Of a stretch of 5,264 nt of DNA, positions 5,160-5,264 are shown one piece after another; the first letter of the stretch is position 1; the number at the start of each line of letters is the position of its first letter. The notes below the pieces were generated by a model. The model ran no database searches. It was not told the origin of the DNA and worked only from the letters and a program-made list of their open reading frames with translations. Location: NCBI GenBank assembly GCA_021823385.1, contig JAKAOC010000207.1:1-5264 (forward strand). The letters are read 5' to 3'. The stretch comes from Actinomycetes bacterium. GTDB lineage: Bacteria > Actinomycetota > Acidimicrobiia > Acidimicrobiales > Acidimicrobiaceae. The translations under genes and the position numbers were made by a program.

Positions 5160-5264
5160 GTGGCCTGCATCTTTTGCCAGATCGCATCCGGGGAGAGCGG
5201 AGCCGAGGTCGTCCACCGAGACGCCGCCCGGATGGTGATCCTTGACCACGCACCTCTCTTCCAT
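5160..5264 (+). CDS. HIT-family nucleotide hydrolase or transferase, N-terminal part
   Basis: The plus strand from the GTG at 5160 reads 35 codons to the edge, starting MACIFCQIASGESGAEVVHR, with an ARMVILD segment at 23-29. This matches the start of HIT-family proteins: the CIFC pair (Cys3, Cys6), then I-x-x-G-E and a V-x-x-D-x-x strand leading to LD. The family binds nucleotides and cleaves phosphoramidate or dinucleoside polyphosphate bonds, using an H-x-H-x-H-x-x motif that lies beyond the window. The two cysteines are typical of zinc-binding HIT subfamilies. The GTG is chosen because the homology begins there and no other in-frame start is seen close upstream. The gene is divergent from the flavin reductase, 156 bases away. 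The 3' end is cut by the window. Confidence 0.85.
   Translation, partial: MACIFCQIASGESGAEVVHRDAARMVILDHAPLFH

Noticed and set aside
5004..5264. 87-residue N-terminal extension of the flavin reductase
   Set aside because: It would overlap the divergent HIT gene and both candidate promoters, and the residues do not resemble a domain.

Overview
The window looks like a piece of a GC-rich actinomycetotal chromosome, possibly an uncultured acidimicrobial-type lineage. The reasons are GC-rich coding throughout, GTG starts, an RNase D with HRDC-type C-terminal domains, promoter-like -10 boxes placed almost directly on start codons (leaderless style), and a small conserved-looking actinobacterial-type hypothetical protein. 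I recognise these from memory of the families; no database search was run, and the lineage is an inference. I see no mobile element, CRISPR array, tRNA or rRNA.

Layout. Left half, all on the minus strand and read from right to left: a small cysteine-motif protein with a very acidic tail (2583-2798), an alpha/beta hydrolase (1679-2470), a membrane-tethered MurF-like Mur ligase (102-1679), and a possible partial gene running off the left edge (1-95). The hydrolase stop and the ligase start overlap by one base, so these two are almost certainly co-expressed. The ligase lacks the usual N-terminal UDP-binding domain and carries about five membrane segments in its place. This is the most interesting part of the window: probably a cell-envelope or peptide-ligation module of which only part is visible.

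Right half: a 74-residue hypothetical protein on the plus strand (3030-3254) converges on the RNase D gene (3262-4437, minus). Both stop codons lie inside a single 19-base inverted repeat that could end transcription from both sides. Upstream of RNase D on the same strand is a flavin reductase-like FMN-binding protein (4491-5003). Divergent from it, the first 35 codons of a HIT-family nucleotide hydrolase (5160 to the right edge) begin on a GTG just after a TATGAT box. The 156-base divergent region between them holds candidate promoters in both directions and a perfect 10-base palindrome.

Functionally, the right half is ordinary housekeeping (RNA processing, flavin chemistry, nucleotide hydrolysis). 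The left half is less ordinary, but the sequence alone does not establish a new system; deciding that needs the genes beyond position 1.
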